NCBI RefSeq assembly: GCF_001636615.1
Contig: NZ_LGEK01000008.1
Location: 1-64,000 of the forward strand
Direction of reading: 5' to 3'
Source of the DNA: Mucilaginibacter sp. L294
GTDB taxonomy: Bacteria > Bacteroidota > Bacteroidia > Sphingobacteriales > Sphingobacteriaceae
DNA: 64,000 nt
Shown: one piece after another, positions 62,951 to 64,000 of the stretch
Position numbering within the stretch: the first letter of the stretch is position 1
How the letters are laid out: the number at the start of each line of letters is the position of its first letter
Notes under the pieces: generated by a model
What the model was told of the DNA's origin: nothing
The model's input: only the letters and a program-made list of their open reading frames with translations
Database searches by the model: none
Program-made: the position numbers and the translations under genes

Positions 62951-64000
62951 TTATTCCCACTCTTTACTGAACTCTGCTTTGTAAAGGGTTTTAAACAGGT
63001 TTAAATCATCTTTTTTCAGTTGTACCAAGTCGCCTGATTTGTCCAATTCAGCCCATGTTTTACCGGCATATTTGCCTGTCAACTGAACGCCATCGGGTTT
63101 TACTACGCTTTGGATAGATGGATTTGCCGCTTTGCCGTCCAGGTGCAGTTTCACTTTGTCGAAGCCTGCTTTATCCCTTATTTGGCTTTCGTAAAAAGGG
63201 ACTTCATCCTGTGTGATCTTGCGGTCGGTTACGGCCTGGGATAACATCACCTTGGTGTTGTCTTTTAAGCCCGCATTTTCATGCTCTGTAACCTTGTTGG
63301 TCAGTTCTAACTTTTCGCGTTCAAGGGTTTCAATCTGCGTTTTTTGGCGCTGTGCTAATTGCACCACCTCCATAACTTTGGTTTCAAACTGATCCGCTGT
63401 TTTGACTTCTGTCAAGCCCAACAGCACTGCCGCTTTCTCGGCGGTTAATTCGATTTTATTCATTTCGTTTTCTATTTGTGGGTTTTTTAATGCGGGGATT
63501 GCAGCGTTATCGCCGTTTTGGGATAATTGTATTTTATCGCCGTTTTCGTCGTAAAGAGCAACCTGTACGGCATCATCGTTGCCGCCGAGGTCGCAAAGGC
63601 TAATCTCTTCCAGGAGGGATTTAGTAAGTGTTGCTTTGGTTTGACCGGGCAAAAGGTATTTAGGCTCTTCGCTCCATTCAACCGGGCGAAGCCCGGCAGA
63701 TGCCATACGATACGTACCGTTCTCGTACTTTTCGTAAATAGCCATTGCGAACGTGTCGCTTTCGTCGAAACAAGGCAAGCCGGTTATAACTCTTCCAAAT
63801 GTCTTGTCGTCTTCAACTTTTAACTCAATAACATTACCCAATGCCAGTATCTGATCTTTAGTGCTGCCAAATGGCCTTATATGCATCCAAAGCATTAATG
63901 GGTTTAGGTCGTATTGGCTTAAGTCTATACCATCGGTAAGCACACGGAAGCGATAATTATTAATTCGCTCACTGGTAATTCTGATACGTTTAGATGCTCT
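62951..64000 (-). CDS. Prohead protease / scaffold (partial at the window edge)
   Basis: The protein is open to the window edge; an apparent GTG start at 63943 is internal. From the edge it reads RITSERINNYRFRVLTDGID, SQYDLNPLMLWMH, and later LTKSLLEEISLCDLGGNDDA, typical of phage prohead proteases, in which the conserved His and Ser and the LxEIS motif mark the protease. The second half (about residues 160-350) is coiled-coil with LTAEKAAVLLGLTEVKTADQ and acts as the scaffold. The C-terminal part ends in FKTLYKAEFSKEWE. It lies 62 bases before the capsid gene. Confidence 0.75.
   Translation of the reverse strand, partial: RASKRIRITSERINNYRFRVLTDGIDLSQYDLNPLMLWMHIRPFGSTKDQILALGNVIELKVEDDKTFGRVITGLPCFDESDTFAMAIYEKYENGTYRMASAGLRPVEWSEEPKYLLPGQTKATLTKSLLEEISLCDLGGNDDAVQVALYDENGDKIQLSQNGDNAAIPALKNPQIENEMNKIELTAEKAAVLLGLTEVKTADQFETKVMEVVQLAQRQKTQIETLEREKLELTNKVTEHENAGLKDNTKVMLSQAVTDRKITQDEVPFYESQIRDKAGFDKVKLHLDGKAANPSIQSVVKPDGVQLTGKYAGKTWAELDKSGDLVQLKKDDLNLFKTLYKAEFSKEWE

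Larger units (their letters stand above)
49185..64000. mobile_element. Siphovirus-type prophage (right part), possibly Mu-like
   Basis: From 49603 to the edge, all genes lie on the minus strand in phage morphogenesis order: prohead protease, major capsid, lysin and small membrane proteins, tail tube, tail chaperone, tape measure, distal tail, tail tip. No tail sheath is present, so the tail is non-contractile. The end at 49185 starts with TG, carries repeated TGTCCnAAAAA motifs (49185 and 49220) and cuts a host kinase gene, as expected of a transposable phage. Integrase, terminase and portal are beyond the window. Integration mode is inference. Confidence 0.75.

Noticed and set aside
1..64000. 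CRISPR arrays or rRNA operons.
   Set aside because: No regularly spaced repeats of 25-40 bases and no rRNA-like stretches were found.

Overview
The window looks like a chromosomal segment of a Bacteroidota bacterium, most likely family Sphingobacteriaceae (Mucilaginibacter- or Pedobacter-like). The support is moderate G+C, TAnnTTTG-type promoter elements, few Shine-Dalgarno sequences, and family content (Rrf2, SHOCT, tandem TPR/HisKA_2 kinases, a cbb3 oxidase with a fused cytochrome c). The genus is an inference; no rRNA or marker gene is present.

Region 1 (1 to about 13.4 kb) is a defence-type genomic island. It holds an Mrr-like endonuclease (502-1458), two divergent nuclease-fold genes (2045-3217 and 3432-4568), an overlapping three-gene operon of unrecognised proteins (4663-8574) whose last product carries PIN-nuclease-like acidic motifs, and a second three-gene operon (11593 down to 8928) built around a PD-(D/E)XK protein. 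A SHOCT protein and an HsdR-N-type protein follow. The island stops at a degenerate tRNA-Phe (13353-13425) with an intact 3' half, a typical attachment-site scar.

Region 2 (13.5-26.6 kb) is mixed: a TPR sensor kinase, an AAA/DUF4143 ATPase, an EreA/ChaN-like secreted protein, an IS630-type transposase, an M1 metallopeptidase, an Rrf2 regulator and a cupin. It also holds two gene remnants: a second, broken copy of part of the HsdR-N gene, and a frameshifted lipoprotein.

Region 3 (26.7-33.6 kb) is a drug-efflux-type operon on the minus strand: pirin-like protein, TetR, TolC, HlyD/EmrA and MFS/EmrB. It ends in a previously untracked 57-codon gene just before a strong terminator. An AraC regulator lies upstream.

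Region 4 (33.6-49.2 kb) is a respiratory and signalling block. CcoN, CcoO-cytochrome c, two small membrane proteins, a group III truncated haemoglobin, a hemerythrin and two cupins form one long minus-strand operon, probably for low-oxygen or nitrosative stress. Upstream are a PAS histidine kinase, a sigma-54-dependent REC-GAF-AAA-HTH regulator and three tandem TPR/HisKA_2 kinases. One kinase is intact, one is killed by a frameshift plus a nonsense codon, and one is cut off at its 5' end.

Region 5 (49.2 kb to the edge) is a siphovirus-type prophage read on the minus strand: prohead protease, major capsid protein, lysis cassette, tail tube, tail chaperone with an apparent -1 frameshift extension, tape measure, distal tail, tail tip. 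Its end abuts the truncated kinase at a 5'-TG with repeated TGTCCnAAAAA motifs, suggesting Mu-like transpositional insertion into the kinase gene.
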